Shown here: piece by piece, positions 1-8,622 of the stretch
Numbering within the stretch: the stretch's first letter is position 1
Layout: the number at the start of each line of letters is the position of its first letter
Assembly (NCBI GenBank): GCA_040879985.1
Contig: JBBDJH010000003.1
Span: 1 to 39,167 of the forward strand
Length of the DNA stretch: 39,167 nucleotides
Reading direction: 5' to 3'
Source of the DNA: VRUE01 sp040879985
GTDB lineage: Bacteria; Actinomycetota; Thermoleophilia; Solirubrobacterales; 70-9
Made by a program: the position numbers and the translations under genes
Notes under the pieces: model-generated
What the model was told of the DNA's origin: nothing
Seen by the model: the letters and a program-made list of their open reading frames with translations, nothing else
The model's database searches: none

Positions 1-120
1 GACATGACCTCATCCTCTCAGGGGATTTGGTCTCCATCGAAGCCGGGGCGGTTCATAGTTGGGGTTGTACTGGTCATTACGCGCAATCTATTCCCGACCG
101 CACCAGAGCCTTAGCGCATA

Positions 121-168
121 GGTGTAGAGCAACTTGACAAATGCCGTTCTGTCAAGTAGCTTTACACC
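121..168. repeat. 19-bp inverted repeat abutting the transposase start codon
   Basis: Two 19-base arms (121-139 and 150-168) match at 17 of 19 positions when one is reverse-complemented, with a 10-base spacer. The outer ends read GGTGTA and TACACC, and the inner halves ACTTGACA and TGTCAAGT. The right arm ends at the base before the ATG at 169. It could be an operator or RNA hairpin controlling the transposase, or a pair of insertion-sequence ends left next to each other. I did not find a third copy beyond the transposase, so I cannot use it to define the element's right end. Confidence 0.6.
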
Positions 169-1115
169 ATGCCACCGGCCAACCGCCACGAACCGCGTCG
201 GGCGAAGTCCTCGACCTCCGAGTACACGCTGACGGAGTTTCAGCGGCAGTTCCCCGATGATGCCGCCTGCCTTGAGCATCTGTGGCGGACCCGGCACTCT
301 GCGGACGGAGAACACGCCTACTGCCCCAAGTGCGGCTCTGAGCGCGTCTTCAAGCGCTACGCGACCAAGCAGGGGCGGCAATCGTGGACCTGCACCGGCT
401 GCGGGCACCACGTCCATCCCACCGCCGGGACGATCTTTCACAAGTCCTCGACCTCGCTCCAGCTTTGGTTCTACGCCATGTATTGATGGCTAGCACTCGC
501 TGCGGGATCTCCGCCAAGCAGCTAGAGCGCGAGCTGGGCGTCCACTACAAGACCGCTTGGCGCATGTTCAACAAGATCAGGAACGAGTTGATGAAGGACG
601 ACGCCAAGCCGTTGAAGGGCAACGTCGAGATTGACGAGACCGGAGTCCACGGCCGTGCACGCGGGCCGCGAATGACGAAAAAGGAAGCCGCTCATTGGCG
701 CGAGCGCCAGGTCTCCGTGCTGGGCATGGTCGAGCGCGGCGGGCGGGTCAAGCTGCGCGTGATCAAATCGCGCCGGGGCGAGCCGCTAAGTGGAGCCGTG
801 CGAGCCAACGTCAATCCGAACTCGATCATCTTCACCGACGACTGGCGCTCCTACCGGCCGCTCGGCCGCGAGTACGCGGGCCACAGCATCATCAACCACT
901 CGGCTGGCGTCTACGTCCACGGCGACATCCACACGAACACCATCGAGGGCTTCTTCGGCAACCTCAAGACGGGGATGCGCGGCACCTACAAGAAGGTCTC
1001 GCAGAAATGGCTCCAGTCCTACCTGGACGAGTACGCGTGGCGCTACAACCACCGCCGCGAACCTCGCGGCATGTTCGTCGCGATGCTCGCCAACGCCGCG
1101 AGGACGGGGCGATGA
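169..1115 (+). pseudogene. IS1595-family transposase, split by a one-base frameshift
   Basis: DDE transposase of the IS1595/ISXO2-like family. The first frame (169-486) carries the N-terminal zinc ribbon typical of the family (CPKCG about residue 53, CTGCG about residue 75) and ends at a TGA at 484-486. The second frame continues from the ATG at 486 to 1115. It carries the catalytic acidic residues in NVEIDETG, FTDDWRSY and NTIEGFFGNLK, then the usual C-terminal YxWRYNHR region. Moving back one base at 483-484 gives Tyr-Leu-Met-Ala-Ser, the expected family sequence, so a single T has been lost or the ribosome must slip by -1. There is no convincing slippery heptamer, so a disabled gene is the simpler reading. 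Terminal inverted repeats were not resolved. The coupled HTH gene follows at once. Confidence 0.85.
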
Positions 1116-1315
1116 ACGCCACCGCCGCGATCAAAGGCATCCGGCGAGCGGCCAAGGCCCGCGACCGCGCCGACGCGGCCAAGTTCAATGCCACGCAGGA
1201 GCTACGGGGCTATTGCAGGGAAGCGCAGGAAGCCGGGGTGCCGGTCACTCAGATCGCTTCGGAGGCCGGTCTTTCCCGTCAGGGCGTTTACGATCTGCTG
1301 GCGGGGCGACCTTAG
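1112..1315 (+). CDS. small helix-turn-helix protein coupled to the transposase
   Basis: A 67-residue protein starting at an ATG that overlaps the transposase stop (ATGA at 1112-1115), so it should be translated by re-initiation. The N-terminal half is basic and Ala-rich and likely helical. The C-terminal part, roughly residues 42-64 (VTQIASEAGLSRQGVYDLL), is a clear helix-turn-helix like those in resolvases and small DNA-binding regulators. A role as accessory DNA-binding protein or regulator of the insertion sequence is inferred from position only. Its function is not known to me. Confidence 0.6.
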   Translation: MNATAAIKGIRRAAKARDRADAAKFNATQELRGYCREAQEAGVPVTQIASEAGLSRQGVYDLLAGRP

Positions 1316-1317
1316 AC

Positions 1318-1340
1318 AAAGCGGCGTCGAAGCCGCCTTT
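1318..1340 (+). terminator. possible terminator after the IS genes
   Basis: AAAGCGGC, a GTCGAA loop and GCCGCCTTT form a hairpin with one bulged C just after the HTH stop codon. A second short dyad (GGGAC...GTCCC) follows at about 1344-1364. A pyrimidine-rich stretch including CTTTTTCTT comes later. Confidence 0.4.
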
Positions 1341-1475
1341 GGTGGGGACCGGGATCTCAAGTCCCTTCTCAGTCCTCTGCTTTTTCTTACGACTGGCCAC
1401 AGCGCCTCTACAGGATAGGCCGTTGCGTCCGCGCGTTTTGGAGCCCATATCGAGGGAAGTTAAGGGGTGATGACT

Positions 1476-1859
1476 ATGCACACCGAGATTCCGGTCAAGG
1501 TCAACGCTTGGGTTGATTACGGCATTGCCCCCCTTGTCACGGCTCTCAACGAATTCGAGAACATTTGGACCCTGGGTAGCTGTGAAGACGAGCCCAGCGG
1601 CGTTCTAGCGCCTTACCCTGCCTACGTCTTGTTTTCCTATCGGCAGGGAGGCAGGGAAGCAGCCCTGCTTATGGCGGACCTCATGGAGGTGTTGGCCGAT
1701 GCGGCTACGTTCTGCCTGCAAAGCGACTGGCGGGCAGGAAACCCCGAGCCAGTGCTCACGATTTCCTGCCCGCATGATCAGGTTCCAGCCCTAGCCTCTG
1801 CCGTTAGAGCGGCCTCCGCACGCGCTGGTGGCAATCGCGACAAAGAACTTCGCAGTTAA
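1476..1859 (+). CDS. uncharacterised protein
   Basis: A 127-residue protein I do not recognise. I chose the ATG at 1476 because AAGGGG at 1462-1467 sits 8 bases before it. The upstream in-frame GTG 1467 and ATG 1470 lie on or too near that site. There is no signal peptide or membrane segment. A short WTLGSCED stretch (about residues 32-39) and a second cysteine in ISCPHDQ are the only motif-like parts. The last 56 bases overlap tail-to-tail with the HNH gene on the other strand. It is flanked by IS and nuclease genes, which suggests accessory DNA. Confidence 0.55.
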   Translation: MHTEIPVKVNAWVDYGIAPLVTALNEFENIWTLGSCEDEPSGVLAPYPAYVLFSYRQGGREAALLMADLMEVLADAATFCLQSDWRAGNPEPVLTISCPHDQVPALASAVRAASARAGGNRDKELRS

Positions 1860-2022
1860 ACAGCGCATCACTGCCGCCAGATGCAACTGCCGTCTTGTGG
1901 TGGAATTCGAGACTGCTCCGGCTGTCGCAGCGTCCGCTGTGCGGATGGAGGATGCGGGTGCACTCGCAGCGCCCACCTGCACGCTTTAGGGCTTCTTTCT
2001 TCGTCTGTTCGGAGAAGGCCAT
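1804..2022 (-). CDS. small HNH endonuclease
   Basis: A 72-residue protein with a compact HNH/zinc nuclease fold. A Cys-x-Cys pair near residues 18-20 is followed by EFHHKTAVASGGSD (first His pair and metal ligand region), an Asn in LFNCEVLC and a final CRDCHQ. These residues are the ones the HNH family uses for metal binding and phosphodiester hydrolysis. It is short, as free-standing phage or mobile-element HNH nucleases are. AAGGGGGG lies just upstream of the ATG at 2020-2022 and can serve as ribosome-binding site. Target and partner are unknown. It converges on and overlaps the gene at 1476-1859. Confidence 0.8.
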   Translation of the reverse strand: MAFSEQTKKEALKRAGGRCECTRILHPHSGRCDSRSSLEFHHKTAVASGGSDALFNCEVLCRDCHQRVRRPL

Positions 2023-2242
2023 AGGCCCCCCTTTCTGCTCGGTTGCGCCCCCAGCCGCGCCACGCCAATGGTCCGACTTTGGAGCTTGTCGAATATCAGG
2101 CTAGGTACAGCGGCGGACGACACCATTGACGCCGCTCGTCGCGGTACGTTGCGACAGCTGCTCGGTACAGGGCCGCTTCCCGCCACGCCAAAACTTCGAG
2201 GGGAGCGGCCCCCAGAATCTGAGAGACGCATCAGGGTAGGTC

Positions 2243-2275
2243 TCTAGGCCGGACTGCCCCGGAGTCCGGCCTAGA
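2243..2275 (-). terminator. strong hairpin at the end of the winged-helix-like gene
   Basis: A perfect 13-bp stem (2243-2255 and 2263-2275) with a 7-base loop, which includes the stop codon of the minus-strand gene ending at 2271. It lacks a T-run, as is common for high-GC actinobacterial terminators. The stretch 2023-2242 upstream shows no gene that I can support. Confidence 0.6.
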
Positions 2276-2561
2276 CGCCGCTCTCGATGAGAACAAGGAA
2301 CCGCACCGCCGCGGCCGTTGGCTTGACCAGCCCGGCGTCGATCTGGAGCAACCCGACGCCGACCAGATCGCGCACGGCCCGCTCGACCGCATCGCTGCGC
2401 TGGAAGCGCCTCCGGTCCTCGTTGAGCGAGCGGGCCAACTGCGGGATCGTCAGGTGCCGTGGATTGAGCGTGAGGACGAACGTCAGGACAACCGCCTGGT
2501 CGCGGATGTCCTGAGCGTGATTGGAGCGCTTGGGATGCGCCCCGTTAGCCTTGCCGTGCAT
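2271..2561 (-). CDS. small winged-helix-like protein, function unknown
   Basis: A 96-residue protein. After a basic N-terminal tail (HPKRSNHAQD), residues about 24-92 give a helix, helix, helix, strand pattern: TIPQLARSLNE, AVERAVRDLVGVGLL and then a short beta-rich end. This resembles the winged-helix DNA-binding fold in small regulators. I do not recognise a named family. A 7+2+7 dyad covers the ribosome-binding region just upstream (2563-2578), which hints at autoregulation. It is isolated, with the PAS gene diverging on the other strand. Confidence 0.55.
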   Translation of the reverse strand: MHGKANGAHPKRSNHAQDIRDQAVVLTFVLTLNPRHLTIPQLARSLNEDRRRFQRSDAVERAVRDLVGVGLLQIDAGLVKPTAAAVRFLVLIESGV

Positions 2562-2562
2562 G

Positions 2563-2578
2563 GGAAAGACCTCTTTCC
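2563..2578 (-). promoter_or_regulatory. dyad over the ribosome-binding site
   Basis: GGAAAGA-CC-TCTTTCC is a perfect 7-bp dyad with a 2-base centre, one base before the ATG at 2559-2561. The Shine-Dalgarno-like AAAGAGG of the minus-strand gene lies inside it. A protein bound here would block expression. An RNA hairpin with a 2-base loop is less likely. Confidence 0.45.
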
Positions 2579-2681
2579 TTTGCCGGGCCGGGGGCTGTTT
2601 GCGCAGCGCCCCGGCCGCTTTTCTGTTGTCGGCGAAGAAGCTAGGGCGGGTCAGCGACGGATTCCGCTTCTACACTGATGG

Positions 2682-2717
2682 GATATACGTGACGAAAGTC
2701 ACAGCCGTGATATACGT
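2682..2717 (+). promoter_or_regulatory. direct repeats flanking a palindrome upstream of the PAS gene
   Basis: GATATACGT occurs at 2682-2690 and again at 2709-2717, 27 bases apart. Between them lies the palindrome GTGAC-GAAA-GTCAC (2689-2702). The set lies 27-62 bases before the GTG start at 2744, where a regulator of the PAS-MBL pair would bind. Which protein binds it is not known. Confidence 0.45.
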
Positions 2718-2743
2718 CCACATTCGAGGGTAGGCGATTACCT

Positions 2744-3163
2744 GTGAGCGCTGAAGCCGCGACCCAAAAGCCCCTCGAGCTGATCCTCGCCCGCAACCTG
2801 ATGTCGGCGCTCTCGACGCCTGCCTTCCTGGTCGACGAGGGCGGCATCCTCGTCTTCTACAACGAGGCCGCCGGGATCCTGCTCGGCAAGTCCTGGGAGG
2901 AGCTGGGCACGGTCGGCCCCGAGGAGTGGGGCGCCCTCTTCGGGCCCTTCGACGAGAGCGGCGAGCCGATTCCCTACGACGAGCTGCCGCTTGTCGTCGC
3001 GGTGCGCGACGACCGCCCCGCCCACGCCGAATTCGTGATCCGCTCGACCGACGGGACCGGCCACCGGGTCGAGGCCTCGGCCTTCCCGATCCAGACCGCG
3101 CACGGCTCGCGCGGCGCGATCGCGGTCTTCTGGCCCGCCGCGGCCGACGGGGCGGCCGGCTGA
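2744..3163 (+). CDS. single PAS-domain protein
   Basis: A 139-residue protein from a GTG start, made almost entirely of one PAS fold. The first strands and helix are LSTPAFLVDEGGILVFYNEAA (residues about 23-43), then GKSWEELG, and the final strands are HRVEASAFPIQ and GAIAVFW. PAS folds sense small ligands, redox state or light, or dimerise partners. No output domain is attached, so it must act on another protein. It ends one base before the start of the MBL hydrolase gene, so the two form an operon. Ligand and partner are unknown. A role in sensing for the hydrolase is inferred from linkage only. Confidence 0.8.
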   Translation: MSAEAATQKPLELILARNLMSALSTPAFLVDEGGILVFYNEAAGILLGKSWEELGTVGPEEWGALFGPFDESGEPIPYDELPLVVAVRDDRPAHAEFVIRSTDGTGHRVEASAFPIQTAHGSRGAIAVFWPAAADGAAG

Positions 3164-3164
3164 G

Positions 3165-4046
3165 ATGAAGGCCAAGCTCTGGGGCACGCGCGGCTCGGTC
3201 CCCTCCCCAGGGCCGGAGACAATCCGCTACGGCGGCAACACCTCCTGCGTCGGCGTCACCCTCTCCGACGGCTCGCTGCTGGCGCTCGACGCCGGCACCG
3301 GCATCCGCAACCTCGGCCTCTCGCTGCCGGAGGAGCCCTCGCGCCTGCACATCCTGCTCACCCACCTGCACCTCGACCACATCCAGGGCCTGGTCTTCTT
3401 CGCCCCCTGCTTCCGCCCCCAGACCGAGATCGTGATCTGGGGGCCGGCCTCGCCCGAGGCCTCGCTGCGCGACCGCATCGCCCGCTACATCTCGGCGCCG
3501 CTGAGTCCGGTCGAAATCCGCGAGCTGCCCTGCGACGTCTCCTTCCGCAGCACGCCGGAGACCGAGTGGGAGATCGGCCCGGCACGGATCCGGGCCGCCT
3601 CCGTCTCCCATCGCGGCCCGACGCTCGGCTACCGGATCGACGACGGCGACGACTCGCTCGCCTACATCCCCGACCACGAGCCCGCCCTCGGCGCCGACCT
3701 CGACACGCTCGAACAGGAGTGGATATCCGGCTTCGGCCTCGCCCGCGACGCCTCGCTGCTGATCCACGACGGCCAGTACGCCGACGCCGAGTACCCCGAC
3801 CACCTCGGCTGGGGACACTCCTCGCTCTCCCACGCGCTCTGCTTCGCCCGCCGCACCGCCGCCCGCCGCACCGTGCTCTTCCATCACGACCCGATGCACA
3901 CCGACGAGCAGCTCGACCGGATCGGCGAGGAAGCGCGCGAGCGCTGGCGGGCCGGCGGCGGCGACCCGGACGCCGTCGGGCTCGCGGTTGAGGGAGCGGA
4001 GCTGGACCTGCGGGCGGCCGCGCCGGGCCGGCTGACCGCCGCCTAG
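3165..4046 (+). CDS. MBL-fold metallo-hydrolase
   Basis: A 293-residue cytoplasmic hydrolase of the metallo-beta-lactamase superfamily, in the branch with the N-terminal KLWGTRGSVPSPG and YGGNTS motifs seen near PhnP/RNase Z-like and class-II cyclic-nucleotide phosphodiesterase-like proteins. Metal ligands are in THLHLDHIQG (residues about 66-75), SHRGPTLGYRI, the Asp of YIPDHEP and HDGQY, and the last His in FHHDPMHTD. Together these give a two-metal centre. The substrate cannot be told from sequence. It is translationally linked to the PAS gene (one-base gap). Confidence 0.85.
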   Translation: MKAKLWGTRGSVPSPGPETIRYGGNTSCVGVTLSDGSLLALDAGTGIRNLGLSLPEEPSRLHILLTHLHLDHIQGLVFFAPCFRPQTEIVIWGPASPEASLRDRIARYISAPLSPVEIRELPCDVSFRSTPETEWEIGPARIRAASVSHRGPTLGYRIDDGDDSLAYIPDHEPALGADLDTLEQEWISGFGLARDASLLIHDGQYADAEYPDHLGWGHSSLSHALCFARRTAARRTVLFHHDPMHTDEQLDRIGEEARERWRAGGGDPDAVGLAVEGAELDLRAAAPGRLTAA

Positions 4047-4119
4047 GTTCCGACACCTGTCCCTGTATAGGTACGTTTGAGGTGTTTTTCTCGTTTGGTT
4101 CGTTACGCTCCTCCGTGAG

Positions 4120-4740
4120 ATGTCCCTCGCCCCGAGCCGGATCGACGCCAAGACCGAGCGCTCGGCGCTGGTCCGCGGCGCCCTCGCGGTCGCCCGCCAG
4201 GAGCACGCGGGCCAGTTCCGCCAGACCGGTTGCGAGGAGATCCCGTTCGTCGAGCACGTGCTGGCGGTGGGTGAGTTGCTGGCCGAGCAGAACTGCGCCG
4301 ACGAGGTCATCGCCGCCGGACTGCTGCATGACACGCTCGAGCACGCCGAGGTCGGGCCGGACTCGCTGCGCGACCGTTTCGGCGCCGAGGTCGTCGGCCT
4401 GGTCGAGGCGCTGACCGAAGACGCCTCGATTGCCGATTACGAGGAGCGCAAGGGGGAGCACCGCGAGCGGGTCGCCGCCGCCGGCCCGGACGCGCGGGCG
4501 ATCTTCGCCGCCGACAAGTGCGCCAACGTCGCCGTGCTTCGCGATGCCTACGAGGTTCTCGGCGAGAGCGTCGACGAGGATCTGCCGGTCTCGCTCGACG
4601 TCAAGATCCTCGTCTGGGAGTACGACCTGGAAATGCTCTTCAGGCACTCTCCCGGCGTCCCGCTGGTTGAGCGCTTCGCCGACGAAATGGTCGGCCTCTG
4701 GGGCCAGCGCGCCGAGGGAGAGCGCGCGCCCCTCTGCTGA
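4120..4740 (+). CDS. HD-domain phosphohydrolase of the SpoT/MESH1 type
   Basis: A 206-residue protein with the HD fold found in the hydrolase half of RelA/SpoT and in stand-alone MESH1-like enzymes, which remove pyrophosphate from (p)ppGpp. The key residues are present: FVEHVLAV (first His, about residue 46), LLHDTLEHAE (HD pair and the Glu that follows, about residues 68-77) and the later DKCANV Asp. A synthetase and TGS domain are absent, so this would be a small alarmone hydrolase. Other nucleotide substrates such as NADPH are possible for this family. A TACGCT sequence lies 10 bases before the ATG. Confidence 0.8.
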   Translation: MSLAPSRIDAKTERSALVRGALAVARQEHAGQFRQTGCEEIPFVEHVLAVGELLAEQNCADEVIAAGLLHDTLEHAEVGPDSLRDRFGAEVVGLVEALTEDASIADYEERKGEHRERVAAAGPDARAIFAADKCANVAVLRDAYEVLGESVDEDLPVSLDVKILVWEYDLEMLFRHSPGVPLVERFADEMVGLWGQRAEGERAPLC

Positions 4741-4795
4741 GTCGAGCCGCACGGCCCGATGTGGAAGACCCGGCGCAGTCGGGTAGAGGCTCGCC

Positions 4796-4870
4796 GTGAG
4801 TCGAGCTCGAAAAAGAGCCGGCGGCGAAGTCGCGGCCGAATACCTCGAATCGGCCGGCTACACCGGGTAG
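4796..4870 (+). pseudogene. possible N-terminal fragment of a YraN/UPF0102-like gene
   Basis: From the GTG at 4796 a 24-codon frame gives a basic start followed by GGEVAAEYLESAGYTG and a stop at 4868-4870. The GE-AA-YL---GY pattern is that of the first helix of YraN (UPF0102) proteins, which normally continue for about 100 more residues. Here it breaks off where the MFS remnant on the other strand begins. The match is short and I rate it as weak. Confidence 0.3.
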
Positions 4871-5020
4871 GCGGTTGCCTGGGTCGGCCGGCCGAGCGAG
4901 GCGCGGGCGGCCCAGGCGGCCAGCAGGCCGGCGACAGCTGCCATGAGAAGAGCTATTCGGGGGTCGTAGGTTTCGGCGAGCCAGCCGGCGAGGGGGCGCC
5001 GATCGGGGTGGTGCCGAACT
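4858..5020 (-). pseudogene. C-terminal remnant of an MFS exporter with a one-base deletion
   Basis: Reading the minus strand from about 5018, one frame gives FGTTPIGAP. After adding one C to the run of five (4992-4996), it continues LAGWLAETYDPRIALLMAAV and a final hydrophobic helix to a stop at 4858-4860. This is the TPIGGP--GW-AE signature before the last two helices of DHA3-type (EntS-like) major facilitator exporters. Nothing MFS-like is seen upstream of about 5025, so roughly the first 350 residues are gone. This explains most of the 342-base gap between the HD gene and acs, which otherwise holds no gene that I can support. Confidence 0.65.
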
Positions 5021-5082
5021 CGACCCGCTCCGGCGGGTCTTGTCGCTTCTGTGAGGTAGGCACAGCGCGGCGTGTAAGCGCG

Positions 5083-7065
<1,983 letters not shown>

Positions 7066-7095
7066 GGCTCTCCTTCCGTGGCCGGTACCCTGAGT

Positions 7096-7114
7096 GCGAA
7101 CGCTACCCGTTCGC
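7096..7114. promoter_or_regulatory. inverted repeat in the acs / MBL-rhodanese divergent promoter
   Basis: GCGAACG-CTACC-CGTTCGC is a perfect 7-bp dyad with a 5-base spacer, ending four bases before the ATG at 7119. In related organisms persulfide dioxygenase-like genes are often controlled by ArsR- or CsoR-type sulfide sensors. Whether this is their site or an acs site cannot be told. Confidence 0.45.
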
Positions 7115-7118
7115 TCAA

Positions 7119-8510
7119 ATGCTTTTCAGGCAGATCATTCACGAGGACCTCGGCTGCGCCTCCTACCTGGTCGGCGACCCCGGCTCGGGCGTCGCCGCGG
7201 TGGTCGACCCGCAGTGGGACATCGACCCCTACGTCAACCTCGCCCGCCTGCACGGCGTGCGGATCGAGCACGTGCTGGAGACGCACAACCACGCCGACCA
7301 CGTCAGCGGCCACGGCCGCCTCGCGCGGGCGACCGGGGCGACGATCCACGTCAACGCCCTGGCCGAGCCCGAGTACGAGCACGAGCCGTTCGGCGACGGC
7401 TGGAGGCTCGAGCTCGGCGAATGCGTCTCGATCGAGGCGATCCACACGCCCGGCCACCGGCCCGAGCACTCCTCCTTCCTGCTGCGCGACGCCGAGCGCG
7501 GCGGCGACCCGGTCGCGGTGCTGAGCGGCGACTCGCTGTTCGTCGGCGACGTCGCCCGGCCCGACCTTGCGATCGAGCCGCGCGCGGGGGCCGCGGACAT
7601 CTTCCGCTCCCTGCACGAGCGTCTCCTCGTCCTGCCCGACGAGGTCGAGGTCTGGCCCGGGCACCTCGGCGGCTCGCTCTGCGGCAGCTCCGGCATCGAC
7701 CTGAAGACCTCCTCGACGATCGGCTTCGAGCGCCGCCACAACCGCGCGCTCGGCTTCGCCGACGAGGCCGAGTTCGTCGCCGACGCGGTCTCCAGCCTCG
7801 GCGAGCGGCCACCCAACGTCGCGCACATCGTCGCCCTCAATTGCGGTCCGCTGATCGAGTCGATCGGCTCGCCCGCCCGGCTGACGCCGCGCCGCTTCGA
7901 GGCCGCGGTCGCCGCCGGCGCCTGGGCGGTCGACTCGCGCACCAACGAGCAGTTCGACGAGGCCCACATCGCCGGCGCGATCAGCGCCTCCGCCTACGAC
8001 ACCGGTTTCGCGACCAAGGTGGCGCAGGTCGTGCCGCCCGACGGCGAGGTGGTCGTCGTCGCCGCCTCCGACGGCAACGAGCTCGAGGCGGCCGAGCTGC
8101 TCGCCGCGGTCGGGCTGCGGGTGCGCGGCTTCCTCGGCGGCGGGATGAGCGCCTGGCGGGCGGAGGAGCGCGCGGTGGCGCGGATCGAGCCGATCGGGCC
8201 CGAGCGGCTGGCGCAGCTGCTCGAGGGCGGCGAGCCGCCGCTGGTGCTCGACGTGCGCGGCGCCGGCGAGTACGCCGGCGGCCACATCGCCGGCTCGCTC
8301 CACATCCCCTACGGCGAGCTGGCACGGCGGCTCGACGAGCTGCCCCGTGACCGCGCCCTGGCGGCGATCTGCAAGGGCGGCAAACGCAGCGGCCTCGCCG
8401 CCTCGATCCTGCAGCGGGAGGGGTTCGAGACGATTCATGTGGCGCGAGGCGGGGTCGGGACCTGGGCTGACGAAGGGCGACCGGTGGAGGCCGGCGCAGT
8501 GCCTGCGTGA
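7119..8510 (+). CDS. MBL-fold / double-rhodanese protein (persulfide dioxygenase-like)
   Basis: A 463-residue protein: an ETHE1-like metallo-beta-lactamase domain (residues about 1-250) followed by two rhodanese domains (about 255-350 and 360-455). The iron-binding motif THNHADH has His56, His58, Asp60 and His61, followed by HTPGHRPEHSS, SGDSLFVGDVARPDL and WPGHLGGSLCG, as in persulfide dioxygenases that oxidise glutathione or other persulfides to sulfite. The first rhodanese has AASDGNE where the active Cys should be and is probably inactive. The second keeps Cys418 in ICKGGKRSG. It should detoxify sulfide-derived persulfides in the cytoplasm. The stop codon's last base is also the first base of the structured element at 8510. 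Confidence 0.9.
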   Translation: MLFRQIIHEDLGCASYLVGDPGSGVAAVVDPQWDIDPYVNLARLHGVRIEHVLETHNHADHVSGHGRLARATGATIHVNALAEPEYEHEPFGDGWRLELGECVSIEAIHTPGHRPEHSSFLLRDAERGGDPVAVLSGDSLFVGDVARPDLAIEPRAGAADIFRSLHERLLVLPDEVEVWPGHLGGSLCGSSGIDLKTSSTIGFERRHNRALGFADEAEFVADAVSSLGERPPNVAHIVALNCGPLIESIGSPARLTPRRFEAAVAAGAWAVDSRTNEQFDEAHIAGAISASAYDTGFATKVAQVVPPDGEVVVVAASDGNELEAAELLAAVGLRVRGFLGGGMSAWRAEERAVARIEPIGPERLAQLLEGGEPPLVLDVRGAGEYAGGHIAGSLHIPYGELARRLDELPRDRALAAICKGGKRSGLAASILQREGFETIHVARGGVGTWADEGRPVEAGAVPA

Positions 8511-8622
8511 GGCCCGGTCGGGTAGGGCCTCCACTTAACTTTTTTTGAAGACAGCCTCAGGCCTTCCGAGATAGCCGCCGCAAAAAAAGTACAAGACGTT
8601 CCGGCCCTACCCGACCGGGCCT
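8510..8622. repeat. structured repeat element, copy 1
   Basis: A 113-base element with a perfect 20-bp outer stem (8510-8529 with 8603-8622), a 10-bp inner stem (ACTTTTTTTG at 8538-8547 with CAAAAAAAGT at 8581-8590) and a 33-base apical region. That region contains a 3-bp hairpin (GCC-TCA-GGC, 8554-8562). The segments joining the two stems (TCCACTTA and ACAAGACGTTCC) are identical in the second copy at 26504-26618, while the paired bases differ in compensating ways. It fills the space between two converging genes and touches both stop codons, so here it may also stop transcription. I do not know a named family with this sequence. It could be an RNA or a small mobile DNA hairpin. Confidence 0.85.

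Noticed and set aside
1455..1470. Possible third copy of the two-copy structured element (CTTAACTT on the minus strand)
   Set aside because: Only a short word matches. Neither the stems nor the ACAAGACGTTCC segment are present.
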